Assembly (NCBI RefSeq): GCF_003058225.1
Contig: NZ_QBUG01000003.1
Span: 62,001-126,000, forward strand
Source of the DNA: Promicromonospora sp. AC04
GTDB lineage: Bacteria; Actinomycetota; Actinomycetes; Actinomycetales; Cellulomonadaceae
DNA length: 64,000 bases
Direction: 5' to 3'
Shown one piece after another: positions 26,210-34,592 of the stretch; position 1 is the stretch's first letter, and each line of letters begins with the position of its first letter. Both the position numbers and the translations under genes were made by a program. A model generated the notes under the pieces. That model saw nothing but the letters and a program-made list of their open reading frames with translations. It had not been told where the DNA came from and did no database searches.

Positions 26210-28039
26210 CGTGGTCGCTCCGGCCGAGGACCGACCTCAGCGCGTCGCCCAGCGCCCGTGCCGGGTCGTCGGCGAGCGCCTGCGCCCGCCACGCCACGTG
26301 CGAGTCCGGGCGGACCAGGATCGCGCCCGACTCCTCGACGCCGCGCATCTTGGCCCAGTCGTAGTAGGTGTCGATGACCTCCCGGCCCGGCCCGATGACC
26401 ACCGCTTCGAGCGGCACGCCGAGCTCCTCGGCCACCTTCGCGGCGGCGTCGGCCCATGCCTCGCCCGCGATGCCGGTGACCAGCGTGAACTGCCCGTACG
26501 GGGTGAGGTCGTGGGTCGAGCGCTTGTGGCCGTCGACGTCGGCCACCCAGACGTGCGGGAACCGCGCGCCCGGGACGGTGGACTGCTTGTAGTAGAGCTC
26601 GGGGTCGCGCTCGTCCACAGGCTGGGGAGAACCGTCGGGACGATCGCCGCCGACTCGTAGAACTGGCCCATGTCCACGCCGTGCGCGTTGAACTCGTAGT
26701 GCTTGAGGTCCATCGCCTCCACGAGCGCCGCGCGCTTGGCCGCGCCGGCCGGGGTGTTCGCCTTGCGCTCGTCGATCGCGGCCTGCATCGCCTCCGGCGT
26801 CTCGGCGTCCAGGACCCCGAGCACCTCCATGAAGCGGAACTCGCCGCCCGACTTGTTGGCGCGCAGCACGATCTGCTCCGCGACCGGCGCGCGCTCGGTC
26901 GAGTACGTGTCCAGGAGCGACGGCGCGGCCTGCCCGCCCAGCACCGCGGCGATCTTCCAGGCCAGGTTGTACGAGTCCTGGACCGACGTGTTGGAGCCCA
27001 GGCCGTTGCTCGGCGGGTGCCGGTGCACGGCATCGCCCGCACAGAAGACGCGGCCGGACTGCAGGTGCGTGGCGTACATCTGGTTGTTGCCCCACAGCGA
27101 GTAGCCGGTGATCTCCACGTCCAGGTCGTCGACGCCCACGAGCTGGCGCACGATCTCGGCCGCGGCGTCGTCGTCGAGCTGCGGCGGCTCGCCCGCGATG
27201 TCGTAGCCCCAGACGATGAGCCACTCGTTCCACGGCCGGACCATGCGGACCAGGCCGGCGCCGATGCCGCCCACGTTCGAGCCCGGCTGCAGCACCCAGT
27301 ACAGGACGGACGGGCGGTGGCCCACGAGGTGCGTGAGGTCGGCCTTGAACGTGATGTTCATGGAGCCGGCGATGTCCATCGCGCCCTCCATGGGCAGGCC
27401 GATGTCGGCGGCCACCTGGGAGCGGGCGCCGTCGCCGCCGATCAGGTACTTCGACCGGATCGTGTACTCGGTGCCGGTGACGCGGTCGAGCACTCGGGTG
27501 CTGACGCCGTCGGCGTCCTGCGTGTGGCTCAGGTACTCCGTGGAGAACCGCGACTGGGTACCCCGCTGCGTCGCGTTCTTCACCAGGATCGGCTCGAGGT
27601 AGGTCTGCGGGATGTCCACCGTGAGCGACGGCGAGGCGAGCCGCGCGTCGCCCTCCCGGGCAGGGTGCGTCTCCCAGGTGAGGATGCGGCCGATCTCCTC
27701 GCCCGCGATCGTCGTGCAGAACACCGTGTCGCCGACCAGCTCGTGCGGCGTGGCGTCCGCGAGCACCTGGTCCTCGATGCCCAGGTCGCGGAAGATCTCC
27801 ATGGTCCGCTGGTTCGTGATGTGCGCGCGGGGCGTGTTCGCCGTCCAGCGGTACTTGGTGATCATGATGTTGCCGATCCCCAGGCTGGACAGGAACAGGG
27901 CCGCGGACGCGCCCGCGGGCCCTGAGCCCACGACCAGCACGTCGGTCTCGACGACTGTGTCGCTGCCGGTTGTGCTGCTCGTGCTGGGGCCGGTGCTGGG
28001 GAGTGCGGTCTCGGTCAGACCGTCGTCGAACTCAGGCAT
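26202..28039 (-). pseudogene. FAD-dependent aromatic hydroxylase (TfdB/phenol hydroxylase type), frameshifted
   Basis: A flavoprotein monooxygenase expected to hydroxylate a phenolic ring (for example resorcinol to hydroxyquinol) ahead of the dioxygenase. Visible in frame one: FAD motif VVGSGPAGASAA, YLIGGDGARS, and GRVFCAGDAVHRHPP (GD motif). About residue 465, near the GGG run at 26637-26639, the reading frame shifts: upstream coding breaks into Ser/Arg-rich sequence, while the proper C-terminus (HVWVADVDGHKRS, then a thioredoxin-like domain ending GRSDHDE) continues in another frame to 26202, overlapping the dioxygenase start. One added base restores about 612 residues. It is either a real mutation or a sequencing error. 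Start 28039 is tentative; ATG 28087 is an alternative. Confidence 0.8.
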
Positions 28040-28120
28040 GCGCACGAGGGTGGCGCAGGCCCCGCGCGCCGGGAAAGGGCACGCCATGAAAGTCGGCGGA
28101 AAGTCTCAAGGCATCGTGTC

Positions 28121-29113
28121 TCAAGTGCGTGCGGAGAACGCGTACCGGCGGGCCTCCGACGGCGACATGCCCGCCTGCTCCCGGAACACGCGCGAGAACT
28201 GCGCGGCCGACGAGAACCCGCAGCGCAGGCCGATCGCCTCGACGGTCTGCGCCGCGTAGGCCGACCTGCGCAGCATGCGGCCCGCCAGCTCCACGCGTCG
28301 CCGGGCGACGAACCGCGGCACGCTCGTGCCGCGCTCGGCGAACACGCGCGAGAGCTGCCGCTCGCTCAGGCCGATCGCAGCGGCGATCCGGCGCGCGGAC
28401 AGCGTGGGGTCGCGCAGCCACCGCCGCACGTACTGCTCGGCCGCGGCGAAGTGCGTGCCGGCGGCCTGCGCCTCGGACGTCGGCGGCTGTGCCAGCGCGG
28501 CCGCGACCAGGTCGAGTGCGGCGCTCTCGTCGGCCGCGCCGTCGCCCCGGGGTCCCACCGCGCGCGCGACCAGGGCGGCCAGGGCCGCCGCATAGGTGTT
28601 GCCGCCCGACGCCGAGGCCGCGCCCGGTGTGCCGAAGTCGATGACGCGGGCGGTGCGCGGCACGGTGCCGCCGACCGAGCGAAACACCTCGTACGGGACC
28701 TTGATCGCGAGCTCCTCCAGACCCTGGGAGAACCCGCGCAGGAACGGCCGGTCGGCGTCGCACACCAGGAGCTGGCCGGGGCGCAGCATCCGCACACCGT
28801 CGTCGTGGTAGAAGACCGCCTCGCCCACGAGCGTGAAGTACAGGGCCACCGATTCGGTGGGGCGGGTGCGGACCGTGCGTGCGGTGCGCTCGACGGCGTG
28901 CGGGTTGGCCTCGACGTGTGCCAGGTGCAGCCGGTCCAGCTGGAGGTTCGCCTCGGACGCCTCGAGCGCCGCCCCCTCGGGCATGCGGCACTGCAACGCC
29001 ACCAGGGCGTCGGCGTTGTGCTCCTCCCACAGCTCGATCCGCCGCGCTGCGGGCAGGCCGCGCGTGGAGAAGCGGTGGACGGCGCCGTGCGACGCCGGTG
29101 TGGCACGGGTCAC
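28121..29113 (-). CDS. AraC-family transcriptional regulator
   Basis: About 330 residues from the GTG at 29113; the frame stays open to 29293 and the start is uncertain. Residues 40-180 resemble the AraC-binding-like ligand domain (cupin-type), and the C-terminal 100 residues carry the two helix-turn-helix motifs: LSARRIAAAIGLSERQLSRVF and a second with CGFSSAAQFSRVFREQAGMSP. It lies 33 to 80 bases upstream of the hydroxylase in the same direction, so it is the likely activator of the aromatic operon. Inducer unknown. Confidence 0.87.
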   Translation of the reverse strand: MTRATPASHGAVHRFSTRGLPAARRIELWEEHNADALVALQCRMPEGAALEASEANLQLDRLHLAHVEANPHAVERTARTVRTRPTESVALYFTLVGEAVFYHDDGVRMLRPGQLLVCDADRPFLRGFSQGLEELAIKVPYEVFRSVGGTVPRTARVIDFGTPGAASASGGNTYAAALAALVARAVGPRGDGAADESAALDLVAAALAQPPTSEAQAAGTHFAAAEQYVRRWLRDPTLSARRIAAAIGLSERQLSRVFAERGTSVPRFVARRRVELAGRMLRRSAYAAQTVEAIGLRCGFSSAAQFSRVFREQAGMSPSEARRYAFSART

Positions 29114-29291
29114 GGTGCTCAGGGTAGGTGCAGGGTGCGGCGTGCACCAGGACTCCTTGCGATAGGCCCGCGTGTTGGCCCCGGCGTGTTTGGGCAGGTC
29201 AGGGAGCGACAGCACGGGAGGACGCCCCGCGGGCGCGAGCGAGCAGCTTTCAGGGGGTGCGCTCCGCCGTCGGGCGCGGGATGCTCCAGCC

Positions 29292-30014
29292 ATGCCCGAG
29301 GAGACGACGCCCGCGACTCAGCACACCTCTCAGCCCGATCCGCGGAGCGGCGCTCAGCCGCCCGCCCTGAAGCCCCCGCGCGACCCGCAGCTCGTGCTGC
29401 TGCGGCACGGCGAGACCGAGTGGAGCGCCAGCGGGCAGCACACGGGACGCACCGACATCCCGCTCACCGCGGCGGGCGAGGCGCAGGCCCGCTCCGCCGG
29501 GGCGACTCTCGCCGACTACGAGTTCGCCGCCGTCTACACGTCCCCGCTGACCCGGGCGCGGCGGACGGCGGAGCTCGCAGGGCATCCCGACGCCGTCGTC
29601 GACGATGACCTCGCCGAGTGGGACTACGGGCCCGTCGACGGCCGCACCTCGCACGACGTCTCCGAGATCCTGGGGCGCGAGTTCCAGATCTTCGACGACG
29701 GCGTCCGCGTGCTGCCGCCGTCGGCCCAGCACGGCGGGGGCCGGGTGGGCGAGACCCTGGAGCAGGTCGCCGAGCGGGCGGCGCGGGTCGTCGCTCGGGC
29801 GGAGCAGGCGCTCGGCGGTCAGGCCGGGTCGGGTGGCGGACGCGACGTGCTGCTCGTCGCGCACGGCCACCTGCTGCGCGTGCTCGCCACGGTCTGGCTC
29901 GGTGCGGACCCGCGCCTCGCGGCCCGGTTCGAGCTGGGCACCGCCGCCGTCTGCCTGTTGGGCTACGGGCACAGCCTGCGCACGATCGAGGGATGGAACC
30001 TGGCCGCGCAGTAA
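29292..30014 (+). CDS. histidine phosphatase family protein (SixA/GpmB type)
   Basis: A 240-residue histidine phosphatase. The phosphate-binding LLRHGETEW (His39) sits after a 33-residue Pro-rich leader; the second His is in LLVAHGHLLRV. The chemistry is phosphoryl transfer to the first His followed by hydrolysis. Substrate unknown. Divergent from the AraC gene (178 bases with no other gene). Confidence 0.88.
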   Translation: MPEETTPATQHTSQPDPRSGAQPPALKPPRDPQLVLLRHGETEWSASGQHTGRTDIPLTAAGEAQARSAGATLADYEFAAVYTSPLTRARRTAELAGHPDAVVDDDLAEWDYGPVDGRTSHDVSEILGREFQIFDDGVRVLPPSAQHGGGRVGETLEQVAERAARVVARAEQALGGQAGSGGGRDVLLVAHGHLLRVLATVWLGADPRLAARFELGTAAVCLLGYGHSLRTIEGWNLAAQ

Positions 30015-30061
30015 CGGGCAAGGAGTAGATCCCGTTGGCGCAGTAGGGCAGTATTCGCGGC

Positions 30062-30553
30062 ATGAGGGAAGAGCACCTCGCCGAAGGCGAGACCATCGTG
30101 ATGCAGCTCCGCACCCACCCGAAGAAGGTCGTCAAGCCGATCCTCCTGCTGGTGCTGCTGATCGCGATCCTCGTCGCAGTGTGGGTGCTGCCGCTGCCGG
30201 TCGACGAGATCGTGCTCTGGTTCGCGACGCTCGTGCTCGTGGTGCTCGGCCTGGTCGCCGCCGCGGGGCCGTTCCTGCGCTGGCGGACCACCCGCTACAT
30301 CATCACCAACCAGCGCGTCGCGCTGCGCACCGGCATCCTGACGCAGACCGGCCGGGACATCCCGCTGTACCGGATCAACAACGTCACGTTCGAGAAGCAG
30401 CTCAGCGACCGGTTCTTCGGTTGCGGCACCCTCGTGATCTCCGACGGCACGGACCAGCCGGGCATGGTGCTCGACGACGTGCCCGACGTCGAGCAGGTGC
30501 AGCGCACCCTCCAGGACCTGGTCCGCCAGGGCAAACAGCTGAGCGACGACTAA
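30062..30553 (+). CDS. membrane PH-domain (bPH2/YdbS-like) protein
   Basis: A 163-residue protein with two membrane segments (about residues 27-43 and 49-69) followed by a bacterial pleckstrin-homology-like domain (TRYIITNQRVALRTGIL, RINNVTFEKQLSDRFFGCG). The domain should face the cytosol; function of these proteins is poorly known, sometimes linked with membrane stress. It follows the phosphatase by 47 bases in the same direction, and is convergent with the MerR gene across a strong hairpin. Confidence 0.85.
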   Translation: MREEHLAEGETIVMQLRTHPKKVVKPILLLVLLIAILVAVWVLPLPVDEIVLWFATLVLVVLGLVAAAGPFLRWRTTRYIITNQRVALRTGILTQTGRDIPLYRINNVTFEKQLSDRFFGCGTLVISDGTDQPGMVLDDVPDVEQVQRTLQDLVRQGKQLSDD

Positions 30554-30576
30554 GTCTCGCCCCCTCGTACCCCGTT

Positions 30577-30631
30577 GAGTGCTGGATTTTCGCCCCGAAA
30601 CACAGCCGTGGAGGGCGAAGATCCAGCACTC
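30577..30631. terminator. bidirectional hairpin terminator
   Basis: GAGTGCTGGATTTTCGCCC (30577-30595) pairs with GGGCGAAGATCCAGCACTC (30613-30631), one mismatch in 19, loop 17. It lies between convergent genes and touches the MerR stop codon. Confidence 0.8.
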
Positions 30632-31421
30632 ACGTGATCGGGTCGATGATCACGGCGAGGTCCGCGCCCGCGCGGAGCAGGGCGATCGTGCGGGCGGCGA
30701 TCTGGTCGAGGCGCCCGTCCAGGATCTGTCGGGCCTCGGTGATTCCTTCGGAGATGCCCTCGAGGCGGTGGAGCGTCGCGACGACGTCTTGCACCGCGGG
30801 AATGCCGTACCCGCTGCTGCGCAGCGCAGTCACTATGCGCGCCTCGCGGACGGCGGCCGGCCCGTACTGGCGGGCGCGCAGGGTCGTCACCCGCTGCGGG
30901 ACCGCGAGCCCCTCCTGCTCCCAGAAGCGGAGCGTTGACGTGCGCACGCCCAGCGCTCCGGCGAGCTCGGTGATGGTCATCGTGTCGGCGCCCGCGCTGC
31001 CTGCGGCCGTGGCGCCGTCGTCCGCGCCACCGCCGTCGGGCACTGCCGCCTCGGCCTGGATGGCGCTCAGCGCCTCCTGCGCACGGAGCGCCTCGTCACG
31101 CTCGCGCGCCAGCCGGACGTGCACGACGCCGATCGCGGCAGCGGCGTCGGCGAGGCTGCCGGCCCTCGGCTCGGCGAACAGCTCGGCGAGCAAACGCCGC
31201 GCCTCGACCGGTCCGGCCGCGACCGCGAGCCCCCGGTAGGCGCGCAGCGCCCGGACGTGCGCCGGCCCGTAGGTCCGGTAGCCGTTGGCCGCGCGGACGG
31301 CGGGCGGGATGACGCCCAGCCGCTCCAGGTCCCGGACCTGCTGCACGGAGTACCCGGACTCCCGCGCGACGTCAGCCGTGCGGAGCGGCCGGTGGTAGTC
31401 CCGCGTCTGTCTCTCTCGCAT
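30630..31421 (-). CDS. MerR-family regulator with two MerR helix-turn-helix domains
   Basis: A 263-residue regulator. The first MerR DNA-binding domain is at about residues 13-80 (TADVARESGYSVQQVRDLERLG then NGYRTYGPAHVRALR), the second at about 148-212 (TITELAGALGVRTSTLRFWEQEG then RQYGPAAVREARIV). A normal MerR protein has one such domain and a dimerisation helix plus effector domain; here the effector is replaced by a second wing and helix, with a short C-terminal helix. It is divergent from a DUF6194 gene with 45 bases between, so it probably controls that gene. Confidence 0.85.
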   Translation of the reverse strand: MRERQTRDYHRPLRTADVARESGYSVQQVRDLERLGVIPPAVRAANGYRTYGPAHVRALRAYRGLAVAAGPVEARRLLAELFAEPRAGSLADAAAAIGVVHVRLARERDEALRAQEALSAIQAEAAVPDGGGADDGATAAGSAGADTMTITELAGALGVRTSTLRFWEQEGLAVPQRVTTLRARQYGPAAVREARIVTALRSSGYGIPAVQDVVATLHRLEGISEGITEARQILDGRLDQIAARTIALLRAGADLAVIIDPIT

Positions 31422-31446
31422 CGGTCGCCCAACCCCACATAAGCAC

Positions 31447-31464
31447 TTGAAGGTGATCCTTGAA
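31447..31464. promoter_or_regulatory. imperfect dyad in the MerR/DUF6194 divergent region
   Basis: TTGAAGG (31447-31453) faces CCTTGAA (31458-31464), 6 of 7 pairs, in a 45-base gap. It overlaps the AAGGTGAT Shine-Dalgarno of the DUF6194 gene, so the symmetry could be partly coincidental. Confidence 0.35.
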
Positions 31465-31466
31465 CC

Positions 31467-31928
31467 ATGAGCAGCAACCTGAGTATCGACCAGATCATCG
31501 GCGCCGTGCGGGACCTCGAGGGCGCCCTCGTCGTCGCGCCCGCCGTCGGCGACGCCGAGTTTCCGGAGCTGGCCTGGGGCGACGCCTTCTTCTACTACGC
31601 GCCCGACGGCCAGATGCCCCGGAACGTCCAGCCGTACGGGACGATCGTCACCAAGAACTACCCGGACGACGCGGCCTCGGACCTCGACCCGGCGGGCCGC
31701 TGGCGCGTGAACATCCACGTCGACCGCGCCACGTTCCAGGCGTTGACCGACCCGGCGTCGATCGACCCGGCCACGCCCGACGTCGTGCAGCCGCACCCGG
31801 TCTACGGGTCGGCCGGCTGGATCGCCGTCGTAAACCCGGGGCGCGAGACGGGCGACACCGTGCTCCGGCTCCTGCGCGAGGCCCACGAAGCCGCCCGCGC
31901 CCGCTTCGACCGCCGAAGGCCGGCGTAG
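31467..31928 (+). CDS. DUF6194 family protein
   Basis: A 153-residue soluble protein resembling the DUF6194 family of actinobacteria (GDAFFYYAPDGQMPRNVQPYGTIVTKN and an HPVYGSAGWIAVVNPG stretch). Function unknown. AAGGTGAT lies eight bases before the ATG. Divergent from the double-MerR gene and convergent with TetR, separated by a hairpin. Confidence 0.8.
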   Translation: MSSNLSIDQIIGAVRDLEGALVVAPAVGDAEFPELAWGDAFFYYAPDGQMPRNVQPYGTIVTKNYPDDAASDLDPAGRWRVNIHVDRATFQALTDPASIDPATPDVVQPHPVYGSAGWIAVVNPGRETGDTVLRLLREAHEAARARFDRRRPA

Positions 31929-31951
31929 CGGAAAGGCTGCGGCCCGGGAAA

Positions 31952-32007
31952 TGACCATGCGGTTGCTCCCGCATCCGGCGTCAGATCCGGGAGCAACCGC
32001 ATGGTCA
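31952..32007. terminator. perfect 20-bp-stem bidirectional terminator
   Basis: TGACCATGCGGTTGCTCCCG (31952-31971) pairs perfectly with CGGGAGCAACCGCATGGTCA (31988-32007), loop 16, between convergent genes. The following 196 bases to 32203 contain no gene. Confidence 0.8.
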
Positions 32008-32203
32008 ACTGCCGGGTCTCACTCGTACGGCCAGGGCCCGTCCGGCGAATGGCCTGGTCACTGCTGGCCCTGCTGGACCAGGTGAGCGTCAAGCGCGACG
32101 CCTGCGGCGGCGGGCGCCCGCCCGTCGGTCAGACCGAAGCCGACGCGCCTTGTCCCCGACTCCCGGCGATCGCCATCAGGTCGGGGAGCGTCTCACCAGA
32201 CGG

Positions 32204-32776
32204 TCATCGACCTGAGTGTCTTCGAAGGCCGGCGAGGACGAGGGTGATGACGCCGTCCGCGTCGGTTCGGTAGGCCGGGTGGTCGTAGGCAGCGGAGATG
32301 CCGTGGAGGGTCATCATGACGGCGCCGGCGCCGACGTCGTCGCGGATGGTTCCGGTCTTGGCGGCGGCGGCCAGGAGGTCGGCGACGACCTGGCCCAGGG
32401 CTTGGGCGCCCTCCGCCAGCGCGCTCGAGCGGGTGGCCATGAGCGTCGCGAGGGTGCGGGCGAGGCCCTCGTGGGAGTGCAGGTGGTCGACGAAGCCGCG
32501 CAGGAAGGACTCCAGCGCTTCGTCGGCGGGGAGGGTGGCTTGCAGCTCGCGGGCGCGGTCGCACATCGCGGTGAGTTCTTCGCGGTAGACCGCTTCGGCC
32601 AGGGCTTCGCGGGTGGGGAAGTGGCGGTACAGCGTGCCGGTGCCCACGCCGGCCAGCTTGGCGAAGTCGTCGAAGCGCAGGTCGAAGCAGCCCTCGGCGA
32701 AGAGTTCGCGGGCCTTGGCGATCAGGGCGTCGCGGTTGCGTCGGGCATCGGCGCGTAGTGGCTTGGTATCGGTCAC
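32204..32776 (-). CDS. TetR-family regulator
   Basis: A 190-residue TetR regulator: ALIAKARELFAEGCFDLRFDDFAKLAGVGTGTLYRHFPTREAL holds the helix-turn-helix. The C-terminal effector pocket is typical of the TetR_C_SA group. Divergent from a ketopantoate-reductase-like gene; two near-identical palindromes overlap that gene's promoter, so this protein probably represses it. Confidence 0.9.
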   Translation of the reverse strand: MTDTKPLRADARRNRDALIAKARELFAEGCFDLRFDDFAKLAGVGTGTLYRHFPTREALAEAVYREELTAMCDRARELQATLPADEALESFLRGFVDHLHSHEGLARTLATLMATRSSALAEGAQALGQVVADLLAAAAKTGTIRDDVGAGAVMMTLHGISAAYDHPAYRTDADGVITLVLAGLRRHSGR

Positions 32777-32789
32777 GCGGGCCCCCGGG

Positions 32790-32837
32790 TTGACAAGTGG
32801 AGATCATCTCCATATTTTGAAGTGGAGACGATCTCCA
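32790..32837 (+). promoter_or_regulatory. promoter with two TetR operators
   Basis: TTGACA (32790-32795), 17-base spacer, TATTTT (32813-32818): a near-consensus promoter. The perfect 15-bp palindrome TGGAGATCATCTCCA (32798-32812) fills the spacer; a second copy TGGAGACGATCTCCA (32823-32837, one pair off) lies just downstream, the centres 25 bases apart. Binding would block the promoter. Confidence 0.85.
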
Positions 32838-32861
32838 ATTATAGGCGTTGCGAGGTGCCGC

Positions 32862-33809
32862 GTGAAGATCTTGATGTTCGGCCGGGGCGTGATCGGCGCG
32901 ATGTACGGAAGGGCCCTGGAACGGGCCGGGCACCAAGTCGAGTTCTATGTCCGGCCTGGGCGGGCTGCGGCCTACGGGGACGCGATCGACCTTGATCTCC
33001 TCGACGCGCGGCGACGGCCGTGGGGAGAGCGGGTCGCCGAGAGATGGCCGGTGCGCTATCGCGAGTCGCTGGAGCCCGACCATGACTTCGATCTGATCGT
33101 GCTGAGCGTGCAGCACTACGGCTTCGCGGAGGCCGCGGCCTTCCTTGGGCCGCGCGTGGGCGGGGCCACCGTGCTCGTCTTCAACAACCTGTGGGTCGAG
33201 CCGCTGACCGCGACAGAACACCTCCCCGCCGATCAGGTGGCCTGGGGCTTTCCCGGTGCCGGCGGCGGCTTCGGCGACGACGGTGTGCTGCGCGGGGCTC
33301 TGCTGCCCGTGGCCTTCTTCGGCACTCTCGACCGACCGCCGACCGAGCGCGAGCGAGCCGTGCGCCATGTGTTTCGCGAGGCCGGGTTCAGGATCCAGGA
33401 GAACTCCGACTTCCGAGGCTGGCTGTCGATCCACTTCGTCCAGAACGCGGGCCTGCACACGCAGAGCCTGAGGCTGGGCTCCCTGTCCACGCTGGCGTCC
33501 GGCGACGTACGCGAGGCGATCCTTGCCGTCCGCGAGCTGCTCCCGCTCGTCGAGGCTCGTGGCGTCGACCTGCGGCGGCATCGGATCGACCTGCTGCCCT
33601 TCACGGCGCCCGTCTGGATAGCAGCACCGGCACTCGCCTGGATGTTCGGTCACTTCCCGCCGATGCGCGTGGTGATGCAGGCCCACGCCAACCCCGAGGA
33701 GCTGCGCGCAGTCTGCCGCGACACCCTGGCGGAAGCGCGCAGGCTGGGCGTGGAGGTGCCCCGGCTGGAAGCGGCCGAGCCCTACTTCACCGGCGAAAGA
33801 ACGATCTGA
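32862..33809 (+). CDS. ketopantoate reductase (ApbA/PanE)-like oxidoreductase
   Basis: A 315-residue NAD(P)-dependent dehydrogenase resembling the ApbA/PanE family, which reduces 2-dehydropantoate. The GTG at 32862 has GAGGTG four bases upstream. Rossmann motif GRGVIGAMYG at residues 8-17; family helices at the C-terminus. The catalytic Lys of PanE is not obvious to me, and a dedicated TetR-controlled operon is not typical for pantothenate synthesis, so a different 2-oxoacid or carbonyl substrate is likely. Confidence 0.82.
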   Translation: MKILMFGRGVIGAMYGRALERAGHQVEFYVRPGRAAAYGDAIDLDLLDARRRPWGERVAERWPVRYRESLEPDHDFDLIVLSVQHYGFAEAAAFLGPRVGGATVLVFNNLWVEPLTATEHLPADQVAWGFPGAGGGFGDDGVLRGALLPVAFFGTLDRPPTERERAVRHVFREAGFRIQENSDFRGWLSIHFVQNAGLHTQSLRLGSLSTLASGDVREAILAVRELLPLVEARGVDLRRHRIDLLPFTAPVWIAAPALAWMFGHFPPMRVVMQAHANPEELRAVCRDTLAEARRLGVEVPRLEAAEPYFTGERTI

Positions 33810-33818
33810 CCCAGGCCG

Positions 33819-34562
33819 CTAGTCGATGACGGCGCGGCCCGCCGCCTGCTCGCAGCGGCTGAGCATGTTGATGCTGAGCCGGATCTCGCCGGTGGCGTGC
33901 GCGTTCAGCAGCCGCTGCGCCAGCTTCTCCAGGGTGTCGGGGTCGGGTGCACCCTTCTCGTCGGCCGCTGCGGCATCCGGTCCGGCACCCGTCGTCGGGT
34001 CCTCCCCGCGCGCGACGCCGAAGCGCCCGGCGAACCAGTCCGCGACGGTCACCTCGTGCGCGGGCCGGTGCACGACGTCGACGGTGTCGCCCGCGCCGAT
34101 CTCACCGTTCTCGATAACGCGCAGGAAGGTACCCGTGCGGTTCGCCTGGGTGAACCGGCGCACCCAGCGCTGCTCGCCGAGCCGCCGGCCGAAGGTCTGA
34201 CAGGGCACGCGTGGTTGCGTGACCTCGAGCAGCGCCGAACCGACCTGCCACCGCTCGCCGATCACGGCGTGGTTCACGTCGAGGCCGCGGGTACGCAGGT
34301 TCTCGCCGAACAGGCCGGGAGCGACCTCCCTGCCCAGCTCGGCGGACCAGAAGTCGGCGTCCTCCTGGGCGTACGCGTAGACGGCCTGGTCCAGGCCACC
34401 ATGGTTGGCGCGGTCGGCCTGGATGTCCGCGTACAGGCCGTAGGGCCGGACCTTGATCCGCCCCTCGACCGGCCGCTTGTCGATCGCCGTGACACCCACG
34501 GTGCCGGCGTCGGGGTGCAGGACGTACACACGACAGACCGCGAGGATTTCAGCCATGGGCAC
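33819..34562 (-). CDS. MOSC domain protein (YiiM-like)
   Basis: A 247-residue MOSC-domain protein. The conserved Cys is in QPRVPCQTFGRRL (about residue 121) and the HGGLDQAVYAYAQED and GENLRTRGLD signatures are present. MOSC domains bind molybdenum cofactor sulfide and transfer sulfur or reduce N-hydroxylated compounds. The C-terminal 60 residues resemble the YiiM-type helical extension, interrupted by an Ala/Asp-rich loop. Convergent with the PanE-like gene (9 bases). Confidence 0.88.
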   Translation of the reverse strand: MPMAEILAVCRVYVLHPDAGTVGVTAIDKRPVEGRIKVRPYGLYADIQADRANHGGLDQAVYAYAQEDADFWSAELGREVAPGLFGENLRTRGLDVNHAVIGERWQVGSALLEVTQPRVPCQTFGRRLGEQRWVRRFTQANRTGTFLRVIENGEIGAGDTVDVVHRPAHEVTVADWFAGRFGVARGEDPTTGAGPDAAAADEKGAPDPDTLEKLAQRLLNAHATGEIRLSINMLSRCEQAAGRAVID

Positions 34563-34592
34563 ATGCTCTCATCCGCGCGGCCACGCTCCTCG

